DNA from: Pomphorhynchus laevis
Taxonomy: Eukaryota > Acanthocephala > Palaeacanthocephala > Echinorhynchida > Pomphorhynchidae
Length of the DNA: 64,000 nt
NCBI GenBank assembly: GCA_012934845.2
Contig: WNNJ02003295.1
Location: 1 to 64,000 of the forward strand
Direction: 5' to 3'
Under the pieces are notes generated by a model. The model was not told the origin of the DNA. It saw nothing but the letters and a program-made list of their open reading frames with translations, and searched no databases. This document shows, piece after piece, positions 21,061-32,737 of the stretch (the stretch's first letter is position 1; every line of letters starts with the position of its first letter). Made by a program: the position numbers and the translations under genes.

Positions 21061-22616
21061 AGACTAGGTGTAGATAATTATTTATAAGAATTGTGGTCCA
21101 ATGTGCGTTCAAACCTATTTAAAATATTGTCGATGTCTTTTTGAAGTAATATTGGATCGCGATTATCATTGATTGGACGCCATATCTTTAAATCGTCTAC
21201 ATATAAACTACATGATTTTGTACAAATAAACAAATCCATTTGAGGATTCCATTGATACTATACTGTTCCCAGCTGATTAAAGAGAACAAAGTAAAGTAAC
21301 TGAATTCTAAATGAATCCAGATTGAGGATATGGAAAAACAAAAAATTACATAAATTGGCTCGTATATAATTGAAACAAGCTCACGAATAAGAATTGGAAG
21401 GATGTTGTCTGGTCCTGAAGCAATTGAACGGGGTAGTTGTCGGAGTTCATTAAGTACCTCACCTTTATCAAAAGGAAGAAAATTGTAACTAGAGAATTGC
21501 GTTATCTTATCTGAGGGTGACGATTATGATGACAATTATGACTATCAAATGTAAATTGATCGAGGAACATGTTGCAATGGTATTGGCGTCGTACGTAAGC
21601 TCAAAGTTTTCCATGGATAAAACCAATTAATCTTAGTGGAAGTTGATTTGTCCAAGCTTATGTATTTGAACAACTGTTTAGAATGGCTCTTTGATGAATG
21701 ACAGAGAGAGGAGATAAGGCACATGTGTTCGCACCGCTTAAGTGACGTAACACAGTTTCGTATTCTCTTGTACTCGTTCCGAAATAGTTTGCTTCTTTAA
21801 ATTCACTGTAAATTCTGTCTCTTAATTTGATGACTTGTTTGATATGTGAATTATACCAAATAGGGGTAGTGTATAATTTAATAGAACGTTTCAGCGGTGC
21901 AAAGTAGTTTAGCAGGTTAAGCAAAGTTGATTAAAAAAATTCCCAGAATTCGTCTATACTAATCAAATATGGGTAAGGCCATTGCATGTCAAAAATAGCT
22001 TATCGCATCCTCGCGTAATTCGATATGAAAGGATTTATTGCCAACTAAAATGCTTGAGCTAGTTTAGAGGTGCCTACATAAAGCACAATACAGATCAAGC
22101 AACGATCACTATGACCTATAGGAGGTCTTAGAGAGATGCCAGAAATCAATGAATCCTCTCTAGATAAGCAAAGGTCCAAAATAGATGATCTGGTAGATTC
22201 TTGAATATGTTGAATCAAATTAAGATCGTTGAACACACCAAGCAGATTTTCAGATTATTTGTAGCAACCACTTGTAGAAGAATTGAGATTCCAGTCAATA
22301 TGAGGCATTTTGAAATCTACTAAGACTATAACCGGATATGTGCATTTTAGATAGCATCGTAATGAAATGATAATCTTATCAGTTTTTTTTATCGTGGTGA
22401 CCGACTTAATAGACCGATTTTTAGTTTTTGTTTATCTGAAGTGGACATTAATACCCGTAAATACTCATTAAATGTTTCATCCGACGATGTACTCCTTTCT
22501 ACGATAGTTAACGGTTGCTTGACGTATAATATGACTCCACCACCTTTTGTGAAGGTTCGATCTGCTCGCGCCATAAAATAATCTGGGATGGAAACTTCCC
22601 TCTCAGAAATATTCTC

Positions 22617-22800
22617 GTCGCCGCCCCACTCGCCTGGAATCAGCTCCCACTCGAACTCCGCCGCGCTCCCTCCTTTATTACATTCAAATGCCGCCTCTGT
22701 ATCCTCCTCATCGACCTATGATTTAAATTTTTGTTTTTTGCTGTTGTGGTAATATAAGCATGCGCCGGCATGCATTTGCTACTTAAAAATAAATATTTTT
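22617..22800 (+). mobile_element. L2-like LINE 3' scrap (LINE C family)
   Basis: Starts tcgccgccccactcgcctgg, matching the last coding part of LINE C (about 49323 onward). It ends with the family 3' hairpin in the form GCATGC-GCCG-GCATGC and an A/T tail. It adjoins LINE B directly, and the tail acttaaaaataaatattttt is repeated twice at the boundary. Confidence 0.7.
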
Positions 22801-23373
22801 AACTTTACTTAAAAATAAATATTTTTAAGCAAAGTTTTACACAATGCTATGAGGTTTTGGTTCAGTGTATTTGCTGATCATATTTTGATAAAACAGCGCA
22901 AAAAGTGTGAAAAAAAATGAGTAAATTTAGCATGTCGGAGCGTTCAAAGAACTCAATGAAAACTAATTTTACTGCCAATGCCATAAACGAGGTAAGTGGA
23001 GATTTAGCTTCTCTTGAATATATTCCGGAGGGTAAACTCCCCCAGTACCAAAATTATCCAACCTGGTGATTATCATACTTTTGGTGCCACTAGAAAGACA
23101 GAACATGTTCAATGTTTTTATAAGAGGCTTTGCCGATCGATTTAAAAAAGGATATTGTTCAATGCGATTAAATATTATGAATCTGAGATTAAAATCTAAT
23201 TCTGCACTCCTGATCTCGCAATGTCGTACGTCGACTACTTTAAAAAAGAGCATTCGGAACACGGTATAATTGCTTCCAAACCAATCCTGGCAACAATAAA
23301 GATAAATAATATGCCCACATACATTTAAGAAGAAGATATATCAGCCCTAGAAACTGATTACAAAATCTCTAAC

Positions 23374-24120
23374 GTGCGCATTATAAAAGGGATTAAAGGC
23401 TTCCCCATTCCCGTGGCGTTCTGCAATGCACCGGTTGATGAAGCTCTAAAACTATCGATTTCGACATGCAATCCTTTTATGGGGTATAATTTGAGATTTT
23501 CAATAATCGAAACCGACTCACTAACGTACCCTCACTGCAACAATTGTCATCAGTGGGGGCATTGGTCCACTGGATGTTCTTTACCACATAAGTGCGGCGT
23601 GTGTGGTACAACTGCTATACATCCTGAGAAGTGCGAAAGTAAGCCATTTTGCGCAAACTGCGGTGGTGAGCACCCCGCATGGTCAAAAAAGTGTAAAATC
23701 TTTAAGGCGTACCAAAAGAGACACAGGGGTGTGACAGCAAAACCGACTAGCTTCGTGGAAGCTGTCTGGTCTAAAAAGAAAGACGACAGGATGCCGGACA
23801 CGGAAATTCTTAAACTTATTGAAATGCAGTATCAGGCATCAATGATTCAACTTGAAAAATTGGTCCAAAAATTGGTGGGTCAATTAGCGGAATCCTTCCG
23901 TTCTCCTCCTTCTGGGAAGACCAACAATATTAAGAAGCCACCAAAATCTAAGAAACGAAACGGGTCAGCGCTAAGCATAGCCGCTCTGAAGCTTGCTCGG
24001 AAGGATTCGATTTGGGCTATGGCTAACGAGGGAAATGAAGATATCGCCCGTGGGCAAGCGACTCCATTTGTCGTGACGGGAAGCGGTAAAGGTGACCTTA
24101 TCGCCTCTAGTTGCGACTAG
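23374..24120 (+). pseudogene. LINE B ORF1: gag-like protein with three CCHC zinc knuckles
   Basis: Open from at least 23344. YPHCNNCHQWGHWSTGC, KCGVCGTTAIHPEKC and FCANCGGEHPAWSKKC give three consecutive CCHC-type knuckles. They are preceded by the FCNAPVDEAL segment and followed by a basic tail (KKPPKSKKR). It binds element RNA in related LINEs. The N-terminal part before 23344 is frame-broken. Confidence 0.8.
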
Positions 24121-24154
24121 CTGGAGGGCGTCCCGCTTCGGTAACACTTACGCA

Positions 24155-26566
24155 ATGAAAAGTAATCAAGAACCTTTTTCACTGAATATCCTTCAGTGGA
24201 ATTTGGGAGGTGCTTCCGCCCTTAGCCTTCTATCTGGTAGAGATGCAGATGTTATAGTCCTCCAGGATACGCGGTCTATCCATCTCCCCCAAGGATATTA
24301 CTCGATTTATCCCTAAACACATATACACCCACTTTACTCCTTACATAACCCCCCTCACTCCTCTTCATCACAAGGTCTTTTAACCCTAGTAAAAAGCTCC
24401 TTAAGATCATCCCTCCTATTAAACTACTCTTGTCCAGCCCTATCTTGTTTAGCTATATCACTGTGTAAGAACGGTAAGCGTATAAGCATAGCCAATGTCT
24501 ATATTCGGCCAGGAGAAATTCACAAGAACCGTGACCTCCTGGATCAAATATAGGGGAGCGGTTATGACATGTTACTTGGTGACTTCAACGACAGAACTGG
24601 TCGTTGGATTAATGCAGCACTCCGCAGAGCAAGGATCGACTATCTTATTCATAAACCACCTTCCCCAACCTTTCATTGCTCTACAACAAATTCTCTCCTC
24701 GACATATTACTGCTACATAAGATGTGGTTGTTGAAACCCATTTGCACCGGGCAGTCGCGTCAACAACAGACCACCTCTCATAACCTAATTCGCTGGCGGC
24801 TAGAGGACGATACGTTGCTTAGAAGAAGGTTTCACTTTGATCCTATTAGAGTGGCCTTCTTTCAGGCAGCTATCCAACTCTTCCCAGAATTGGAATTGAG
24901 AGTTTGACCGAATTTAATTCCTACCTCTCATCGCAAGCTACCGCGATCCTTTCGACTACCTATAAAGGTCGAATATACAATCCTACTCCAACAAAGCTCA
25001 AGGTCCCAGCTAAAATGTTACACCTTCCCAATCTCTCTGTTTCCGCCAGACAGATCTTCTCGAATGAATATTGGAGCTCTAGATATAGGCTCCAGCTGAG
25101 CAGGGATAGGGCAAGCATTGCTCACCAAAACCCTTCTCAGGCTTCCTTCTGGAAGATATTCAAGAAGAAGAAGTTTGTTTGCTGGAAGGATAGAGCCTTG
25201 GTTTGGATTGGTAGCATAGGCCTTGATAAAGTTTTAGAGGAGTCACTTTCCTTACATAATTATGGAGCCACTCATTCTCCCCAACCAATCCCGCCTTGGT
25301 GTGACTTCAGGAGTAGGGACTTATCTGTTACGCGCCACTCACCACTTGTGTCTGTCAGCTTTTGACATACAGTCAGAGAAAGGAGGTCGCCATCACAATG
25401 CTATTAGCATCCCCATCTGACATAGCGGAAATCAACATCAGCCGTCGAGTTTTTTACCTAAAAAGAGATTAATCACTTGTCCTAAAGATCTGCGGCCCAT
25501 CTCGATTCAAAACGCCCTCATATCCATCGACGAGAAAGCGCTTGCGCGTAGAATCCGCGTTCATTTATGTAGGCGTAATTTGATCCCACCGAGTTTTCAT
25601 GGGTTTGTCAAAGGGCGCTCGGTCCATTCAGCAATTGGTGAAGTGCATCAGTTTTGTCAGGATAATAGTCATCAGCTTACTGTGGCTGTTTTTCTTGATT
25701 TTTCAGCTGCATTTGTCCGGATCTCAATTCCCATCGTTATCTCCTCTCTCAGGTCCCTCGGGTTGCCTGCGAGAATTGTTAACAGGGTGGATATATTGTT
25801 GTACACCAAGCGGTTCTACTATGAAGACGACCCTGATGCGCGTCAGTTCTACCCTATTACAGGTGTACCTCAAGGATCCCCACTTTCTCCTATCTTATTT
25901 CTGGCTGCATCCATTGTATTATTCAAGAATTTTAAACGTGATCAACATCTAGTGTTATATGCTGATAATACCACAGCCTTGTTCTCTGGACGCAGGTGCA
26001 AAGATGTAATCTCTGACATCAGCAGTTTCTTTTTAAGATTAAAACATCAGTTGCCCCCCCCATCCAATCTTATTTTAAACTCCTCTAAATCACAGGTGGT
26101 TGTCTTTAATGGCGTTCCTGTCACCAAAAAGAAACTTAAGAGACTAGCACTCTCTACACTCTCCTCCATTTTGCAGCATCAACCACTCCCCATCTTTACG
26201 AGTCGAGTAAAATATCTGGGGTTCACCGTTACGGTGAATTGGTCGGCGAAAGCTGACCTGGATAGACTTAAACGTATCCTGAAGAAAGCTAGGTGGGCTC
26301 TGAAACGGGCCCAGCATCTGTCATTGAATGGGATAACCCAAGTGCGCCTCTGGGGTACTTGGGCTATCTCGGGATTAGTCTTCTTCTCACGAGGACGTCC
26401 CCCAGAACAAAGAATAAGGTTTCTCAAGCTCCTCATCTCGAGATTACCAACCATAGTCCGCCTTGACTGGACTCTTAGGTGTGTGAGAGACCCTGAATGG
26501 TTCAGTCAGAGGGCGGCGCGCTGGTGCGGCCGAGGGGCTCAGATCCTTCTGGACCTGAGGCCGTGA
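24155..26566 (+). pseudogene. LINE B ORF2: endonuclease and reverse transcriptase
   Basis: The endonuclease start reads LNILQWNLGGAS..DADVIVLQDTR (24170-24316). Scattered pieces, including LLGDFNDRTGRW (24569-24907), follow. The RT is open from 25580 to 26566 with GFVKGRSVHSAI, VFLDFSAAFVRI, TGVPQGSPLSPILF and LYADNTTALF. The usual YADD is YADN here, which removes the second catalytic aspartate. It ends in the WCGRGAQILLDLRP segment. At least four frame breaks upstream of the RT. Confidence 0.8.
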
Positions 26567-27326
26567 ATATAAGTTGAAGATTTCAAAATACACGTCGTGA
26601 ACAGCTTCTATTTAAAGTTGTCTTTTGCATGTTTTGTTTCTTAAGTTTTTATCAGTTATAGTTATTAATAAAACCCTTACTTACTTACTGTATTTGCAAT
26701 ACATAATATCTCGTCAAATTTGTTATAAAGACGTAAGCAGTTAGATAACAAAATATATAACAAAATATAATAGAAATGCTATTCAGCGAATTACGGTAAG
26801 GGATGTTCATCTCTGTGGAACATGACATAGACGGGAATTTTATGTTTGTTATAAGATCCTGTGCTGGGGAAAGCGCCTATACAGCAGTTAGGCTGATTCC
26901 AATAAGGAATCGGGTGTTCATACTTCGCCGCACAACTTGAAATTTTTTATAACTAAATTGATATCGACAGTTTGAGTTCGTCGCTGCAAATCATACTTCG
27001 CGAACTTCAATATATATATTTATCTTCGGGCTAAGATTAGGTAAAAGTCAGATACTGGAACCTTTTAAGTTGAAAGAGTTTCTGAGAATCTGACTGCGAG
27101 TCTCTGAACTATCAACAACTTACAAAAGGCTTGGTCGGGCGTTGTCGAGCTTTGTCCCAATACGAAAGAAATGCATAACCTGCCCATCTCTCAGAGAAAT
27201 TAACGGTTGAAATAAACTTGCTTTACTGGATCAATATCGTGCTTAATTCGAACTAAACTATTATTATTAATCATTTGGTCGGCTTCATCAATTATCCTCG
27301 TGTGAATTCTTTAATCCTAGATGCAG

Positions 27327-27399
27327 CACTGTACACTACAATCAGCGTAGGTGGACCTCATCAGCAGTGAGCCTACGCCTACATTTCGTGTTTCGGTCC
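27327..27399 (-). ncRNA. Rearranged hammerhead core, terminal-repeat copy 1
   Basis: Sequence identical to the 28159-28231 copy, opposite strand. Confidence 0.55.
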
Positions 27400-27696
27400 T
27401 TTAATGATCTGCTGAAATTTTCCTCTGCTGCCTTTCTGTAAAAACAAACGATACAATTTGTAAGGAAAACATTTCCACTTGTGCAAACTGTACGTTGTTT
27501 CCGTCTTTTGTAACAAAATGACGGAGATAGCACTACAGTTGCCGGAAACAACCGACAATCTGTCTTTTGAATCTTCTTGACAGGAAACCGGAATCTGCCA
27601 GGGTAATAGAATGAATAATTGCATACACGAGCGAGTATCATCATTTGGTCGGCTTCATCAATTATCCTCGTGTGAATTCTTTAATCCTAGATGCAG

Positions 27697-27769
27697 CACT
27701 GTACACTACAATCAGCGTAGGTGGACCTCATCAGCAGTGAGCCTACGCCTACATTTCGTGTTTCGGTCC
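27697..27769 (-). ncRNA. Rearranged hammerhead core, terminal-repeat copy 2
   Basis: Sequence identical to the 28159-28231 copy, opposite strand. Confidence 0.55.
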
Positions 27770-28158
27770 TTTAATGATCTGCTGAAATTTTCCTCTGCTG
27801 CCTTTCTGTAAAAACAAACGATACAATTTGTAAGGAAAACATTTCCTTACATCTAGGATTAAAGCATCTAGGATTAAAGAATTCACACGAGGATAATTGA
27901 TGAAGCCGACCAAATGATGATACTCGCTCGTGTATGCAATTATTCATTCTATTAACCTGGCAGATTCCGGTTTCCTGTCAAGAAGATTCAAAAGACAGAT
28001 TGTCGGTTGTTTCCGGCAACTGTAGTGCTATCTCCGTCATTTTGTTACAAAAGACGGAAACAACGTACAGTTTGCACAAGTGGAAATGTTTTCCTTACAA
28101 ATTGTATCGTTTGTTTTTACAGAAAGGCAGCAGAGGAAAATTTCAGCAGATCATTAAA

Positions 28159-28231
28159 GGACCGAAACACGAAATGTAGGCGTAGGCTCACTGCTGATGA
28201 GGTCCACCTACGCTGATTGTAGTGTACAGTG
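28159..28231 (+). ncRNA. Rearranged hammerhead core, terminal-repeat copy 3
   Basis: II' GGACC (28159-28163), GAA, III ACAC (28167-28170), extra helix GCGTAGG (28180-28186), I' CACTG (28189-28193), CUGAUGA (28194-28200), II GGTCC (28201-28205), extra helix CCTACGC (28207-28213), III' GTGT (28222-28225), A (28226), I CAGTG (28227-28231). Helices I (5 bp), II (5 bp), III (4 bp) and the extra one (7 bp) are all perfect. The three core strands are complete and directly adjoin their helices; A15.1-U16.1 and G10.1-C11.1 are the expected pairs. Strand order is B-A-C. Confidence 0.6.
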
Positions 28232-28320
28232 CTGCATCTAGGATTAAAGAATTCACACGAGGATAATTGATGAAGCCGACCAAATGATGATACTCGCTCG
28301 TGTATGCAATTATTCATTCT

Positions 28321-29230
28321 ATTATTATTAATATTAATAATAATGCCCAGCCGAAAGGCGAAATGGGAAATAAATCGCTGCATTATTATTATTTCGACAA
28401 AGAGATCATCTATCGTATCACCAATAAAATTTCCCATTGCAATTCCTGCAAACCTTCCAGTTCTCGACCTCGCATTTCGCAATGCGACTGAAGCCGACCT
28501 AGCCATTAGAAAACCAATGTCAACTCTAAGGTCTTCAATGCAACGATTGTAGGGTCGTTTAGATTTTTCAGCTTCCAATTTCGCCATCCGCTTCAGAACT
28601 AGCTGAGCCTCATTACCCATAGCACCGTTACACGCTATTACGAACGGGTAAAAATTTGCGTCTTCAAACTTGGCAACACGTTCGCTATACTTGGCCATTT
28701 TCCTTTGTGTGTGGTAATTGAAGTGGTTATCCGGATTATTCGAACGATACGATTGGGCTAGGTGGTTGAATGTACAAATGTCCAGTAAGGACCGCTCTAA
28801 TGTATCACCGAATAAACCGTTGCATTCAATGTCGAGTCTTGCGTCCATATCCCGTGTTGTTGTAGGTCGCTCGAATTCGACATTTTCAGGCAGTGTTCGT
28901 AATACAGGCTCAATCGCGACAGACGACGTCACTTGGGTTAATCTCGATGCAACAAAATTGCGAACAGCATTATGCCTTATTGTTGGCAGACCTCCAACTT
29001 GACACGCAAGGCAATGTCTGAGATCAAAACAGTTACCGCAGGTACAATTTTGTGGTGCGTTAGGAGGTGGCCAGCCATATCTTATAGCAAGTGCGTCTTG
29101 AAATTGACGTTTACTCAAATATCGTTTGTAACTCACTATTGGTTTTGCCGATAGCCAAGTTGATGTTCCGGGACGTGATAAATAGCTTAAGGTAGAGGTA
29201 AAAGATGTTCGTAAAGTTTTTTTTCAATTG
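28321..29230 (-). mobile_element. LINE fragment with C-terminal zinc finger and endonuclease-like domain (copy 1)
   Basis: The 3' end on the left has an (ATT)n-like tail at 28321-28345. The coding part spans 29136-28375, and coding-like sequence continues to about 29160. No RT is present. A second, more decayed copy lies at 50440-51330. Confidence 0.6.
28375..29136 (-). pseudogene. C-terminal Cys/His finger plus restriction-like-endonuclease-like domain
   Basis: Reads AIRYGWPPPNAPQNCTCGNC..LRHCLAC, a CxCG...H...C finger, then GGLPTIRHNAVRNFVASRL, IEPVLR, TTTRDMDARLDIEC and ERSLLDICTF. The order finger, RHN, EP, acidic D...D resembles the C-terminal endonuclease region of R2-like LINEs, and similar domains occur at the end of retroelement polyproteins in many invertebrates; the exact clade is uncertain. 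After it comes FYPFVIACNGAMG, a helix-rich part, and IGFLMARSASVALRNARS. The frame continues from 28375 into the adjacent terminal repeat by accident. Confidence 0.55.
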
Positions 29231-29380
29231 TGACCCGTTAGGGATTGTTCTACTGTTGCCCATTAGGGAACTTTGAAAGTCTTGTGTTTATTTGATTTAC
29301 AATATTTTTTATTTCAAACAAAATTATTTCGACAAACAGACGAGCAAAGCTCACAATTGCACTCTTAAAAAAAGAAAAAG
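29231..29380. other. Spacer
   Basis: Short stretch between two LINE scraps, with two small gtgaccc/cccattagg motifs. Nothing recognised. Confidence 0.35.
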
Positions 29381-29830
29381 TAAAGAAAAAAAGACTCACA
29401 AACAAAAGTCAAAAAAGTTCATGTTTGAATGCTGAAACCGATCTTGAGTTGACAATTTCTTCACTTAATCGGTTCCACTTACTTACGATTCGGTGTCCAA
29501 ATTGTACAGTTTTAGAGCGTATAACTCGGCGATGGGCTAAAGTAAAATTGTGTCCACGCAAAGCCCGACTTTTCCGAACAGTCATCAATTCTCTTAAGAC
29601 GTGATTTCCCTTGTGTAAAGCTTCCCATGTTGAACACATATCTCGCCGAAACCGAAGGTCGCTTATAGAAACCATACCAAGTTTTTTAGCCTTTCATTAT
29701 AAGGTAAGGCTTTAACTGAATTTACGAGCTTTGTTGCCCGGCGCAGCACATTTTCAATTCTACTTTTCTCGTATACTGTTCTTGGGAACGAACATTGTGA
29801 TGCATAGGTAAATGCATTAAGGCTGTGTGA
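29380..29830 (-). mobile_element. CR1-like LINE, ORF2 C-terminal end
   Basis: 29675-29409 reads DLRFRRDMCSTWEALHKG, then TVQFGHRIVSKWNRLSEEIV and a terminal basic helix. In another frame to the right there is a YASQCSFPRTVYEKSRIENVLRRATK-like segment. Same domain as 49909-50316. It ends at the LINE A boundary. Confidence 0.7.
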
Positions 29831-30469
29831 TTCGCCTTAGTTCGCAATTATAAAACAGATATTTCGATCGAATGTTCTGCGATTATATCGTTTTTTGGAT
29901 GTGCTTACAGGAGGATCAGTCAACCGAACTCCTGAGTATGCGATTGGGTACAGCTTCAAATGATTATCCTGCTTCTTATCGTAAGGTTGCAATTTTCTTG
30001 AATTGTGATTTTGTGAGAAGGTAATCTTGATATTGAGATGGACACAGAAATATTATCTTGGTTGTTGTTTGTTTGTGTTGTCATTTTACCGAATATTACG
30101 GAAGTCGTAACATGTTCACATTCATCTGGTTGTGAGAATGGGAGGTTTGGACCATGTGTAGGCATCGATTGATTAGTGTGAGTCCAGGTATCATAATTGT
30201 TAAGAACATAGTCATGGTGAATACTTGTATTATCGTTATTGTTTTTCGCAAAGTTCAATGCCTCAATGACTGATATCTTTTACACTCTGATTATTTGTAG
30301 TATTTTTATCTCGGCTCTAAATGTATTACGATATTCTGCGAACCCGCAAATAAAGGGTCTTGATTAACATTTTTCTTGTCATTGATATTTACTTTCAAGA
30401 TGTTTCAAACGTCACATCCAGAGGTATCGCAATCTACTTCAATTTCAGTAGATTCTACTCCGATCTAGA

Positions 30470-31690
30470 ATTGAACTGATCTAGAATTAAACTTATTATA
30501 TTTACTTTATTATTTATTTTATTTATAGTGGCAAATACACGCCTATGAGCACTTACAAACCTACGTAGAAGAAAAAGAACAAACAAATAAGAAAACAAAA
30601 AATAGAATATAAAATAAATATTTTGATGAAATTGAAGCAAGAATATATTGAAGATAAGGGAAATGAGTGGAATGTGGCAAGGCGCTGGGGAAACTGTTGA
30701 GGAGTTCGTTGAAGATGTATGATAGAATTGTGAGTTGGATACAATGTTGAGGAAATTGATCTCTTGATGTATTGTGGACGAGGAGCCATAGTGCAGGAAC
30801 GTATACGTTGTTTGAATAGTGGAAGCGAAAATGAATAACGGACATAAACTGGCAAAGAATTCCAGGCAAGTGGAGCAGCGACGATGAAAGAGCGAAGGTT
30901 ATAGTTGATTGAGTGCGGAGAGACGTGGATAAGAAGATAATTACTTGATTGCAGATCAAAGGAAGGCGAGCGCGAATCATCAAGATAAGCAAGGTGTAAT
31001 TAGGATGATGCGTGACAAAATAGAAGATGAAATGTAACAATACGCAAACGAAATTCAACACGAAGGTAAATTATGAGCCAGGATAAGATGAGATAAGATG
31101 GGAATATATGGCCAAAGCGGGAAATACGCAAGAGGACATGATAGGCAGAGTTTATGATACGTTGAAGAGGTAAAAGCGCAGAATTAGGAGAGTTGACAAA
31201 TAAGCTAACGCAATAATCAATTCTGGGAAACAATAGAGACGATATAAGAACGAAACAAGAGCGGAAGTCTATCAGACTACAAATGCGTCGAAGATCACAC
31301 AAAAATAAGAAATAAGGGCGAACTTTGTCATGAACAAAAGGTTTGAGGGAACGGAAATCGTCGAAGTGAAAATCTAAAATCATATCGTCAACGATTGGAA
31401 GAATGATCGAATTAACAGATAAAATATGTGGAGTTATGTCGAGGGAATGAGGGATAATCCACATGATTTTGGACTTTTCAGGATTAAGAGCTAGATGAAA
31501 AGAATAAAATAGTTGTAGATAGACATAAGACAATTTCTGGAAGAAGTAGCGAGGTCGTTGAAACAGATATGATGTGCATGATAGTAGAGGAGGGTATCAT
31601 CGCCATACTGCATCAGATGAAAACTATGGTCAAAAGTTATATAAGACACGTCGCCGAGAAGAAGGGAGAAAAGAATACTTGTATAATTCC
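30470..31690 (-). mobile_element. Decayed L2-like LINE, ORF2 3' half
   Basis: 31533-31000 reads LNPEKSKIMWIIPHSL, VNSIILPIVDDM, FVHDKVRPYFLFLCDLRRI and PLQRIINSAYHVLLRI, the region after the YADD box in the LINE C/D family. The left end at about 30490-30545 carries the family 3' end (gtggcaaatacacgc..gcacttac) and an A/T tail. Many frame changes. Confidence 0.75.
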
Positions 31691-31744
31691 TGTATAACAG
31701 AAATATTTTTTGTCAGTACTAAATAGTGATAAATTATATAAAAA

Positions 31745-31783
31745 TGCTATATTTCGGTAACTACTGTAGCACCATCATCAAGA
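31745..31783 (-). ncRNA. Canonical hammerhead-like end of a Penelope element
   Basis: Minus strand: TTGATGA (CUGAUGA with C3 changed), GGTGCTAC-A-GTAGTTACC hairpin (8 pairs with one bulge and one G-U), GAAATATAGC. Order is normal (A, helix II, B). Related remnants at 7658-7682 and 7901-7932. Confidence 0.45.
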
Positions 31784-31799
31784 TTTTAAAAATAATTAC

Positions 31800-32130
31800 T
31801 TGATCAGCAATTTTTCATTTTGCAAGGATTTTGCTTGAATATGCTTTAAGATATTATAGAATTTGATGATAAAATTTATTTCTTATTTCCGAATAAATAA
31901 TATTTTAAATTAAATAATTTGTATTTTAAATTTAGAATTTCGAAGCAGGATCAATAAACACAAGTTAATTTTTACGTACAATTAGTGTTTATTGAAAAAT
32001 TGATGTCTTTCAATAAACCAAGAAACAAAAAATGCATATAAATGAACAATTAGTAATATTAAAACAACTTTAAGAGATAATAAGCTGCAAGATCTTTATA
32101 TAAATATAAGAAGTTTTTCTAAAGATATCA
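31800..32130. other. AT-rich spacer with a family N scrap
   Basis: 31930-31970 on the minus strand repeats the tttattgatcctgcttc string of family N. Nothing else recognised. Confidence 0.35.
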
Positions 32131-32520
32131 TATGTTCAATGAATCAAACATTAATTAACGACTATGATAGGCTAAGTTGTATAATAGACAGTTATTGTAA
32201 TACAAAATACTATAATCGTACAATAAATGTTAATAATAACAATAGAAAATATACATTAACCATAAACTTCATTAATAAATGTATAGATAACATAAATATA
32301 GCCGGACTTTTAAATAATTCTAAAAGTAAAGAAATAATAGGGTCAGATTTAAGTAAATATATTCCTAAAATAAGGTATAAACTCCTACCACCATTAGGAC
32401 GAAAAATTTGTAATTCTAATAAAGAATTGAAATCTATATGTAACGATAATATTAGAAACATAATGGAAACAGAATGCAATGGATGAATTGCATCCATTAC
32501 ATTATTCATCCAAACAGAAT
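32100..32520 (+). mobile_element. Penelope-like element fragment, N-terminal region (Naiad-type?)
   Basis: 32139-32486 is open for 115 residues, asparagine- and lysine-rich, with SYCNTKYYNRTINVN and IPKIRYKLLPPLGRKICN. Composition and style match the 53.1-54.6 kb Penelope-like RT, but I cannot align it to a named domain. A PLRN- or SINE-like identity is not excluded. Confidence 0.35.
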
Positions 32521-32737
32521 AATAATGGATGTTAATCCATTATTTAATAAATGGATCAATAAAAGATTATATTCGCTAACTAAAATGTATGACATTGCAA
32601 AGAATTCATCAAAACATATGATTGTTTATTAATCAAATGATAAAGATGAATTAGAAAAATATAAGCAGACGGTAACGCCAAAAAATAATGTTGCAAAATA
32701 CTGATATTCAATTATAAAAATGATAATAAATATTGTT

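Larger units (their letters stand above)
22810..26691 (+). mobile_element. LINE B copy 1: zinc-knuckle, APE-type non-LTR retrotransposon
   Basis: ORF1 with three CCHC knuckles (about 22920-24118), ORF2 with endonuclease and RT (about 24155-26566), and a tail of (ttac)n at 26676-26691. This Jockey/I/R1-like architecture differs from the CR1/L2 elements in the window. Several frame breaks in ORF2. It lies within LINE A copy 2. Confidence 0.75.
27262..28320. mobile_element. Cluster of three Penelope-type terminal repeats, two direct and one inverted
   Basis: A unit of about 365 bp (cggcttcatcaattatcctc ... aaccggaatctgccaggg) occurs at 27269-27640 (-), at 27641-27846 (-, truncated) and at 27865-28320 (+). 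They are almost identical. The tandem-plus-inverted arrangement is the pattern of Penelope pseudo-LTRs. Each unit has an open stretch ending in KGPKHEM or, in another frame, CRRRLTADEVHLR, and one ribozyme-like core. No RT lies between them, so this is a terminal-repeat-only remnant. Confidence 0.75.
18040..30420 (-). mobile_element. LINE A copy 2, split by three insertions
   Basis: Segments matching copy 1 in order are 18040-18790 (3' UTR and C-terminal end of ORF2), 21100-22616 (RT and endonuclease), 26692-27255 (ORF1/ORF2 junction and end of ORF1) and 29835-30420 (start of ORF1, with the zinc-finger region near 30000-30420). The gaps are filled by LINE D (18791-21085), LINE B plus an L2-like scrap (22617-26691), and a Penelope terminal-repeat cluster with LINE scraps (27256-29834). 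The host LINE has many stops and indels, so it is older than what interrupts it. Confidence 0.8.
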
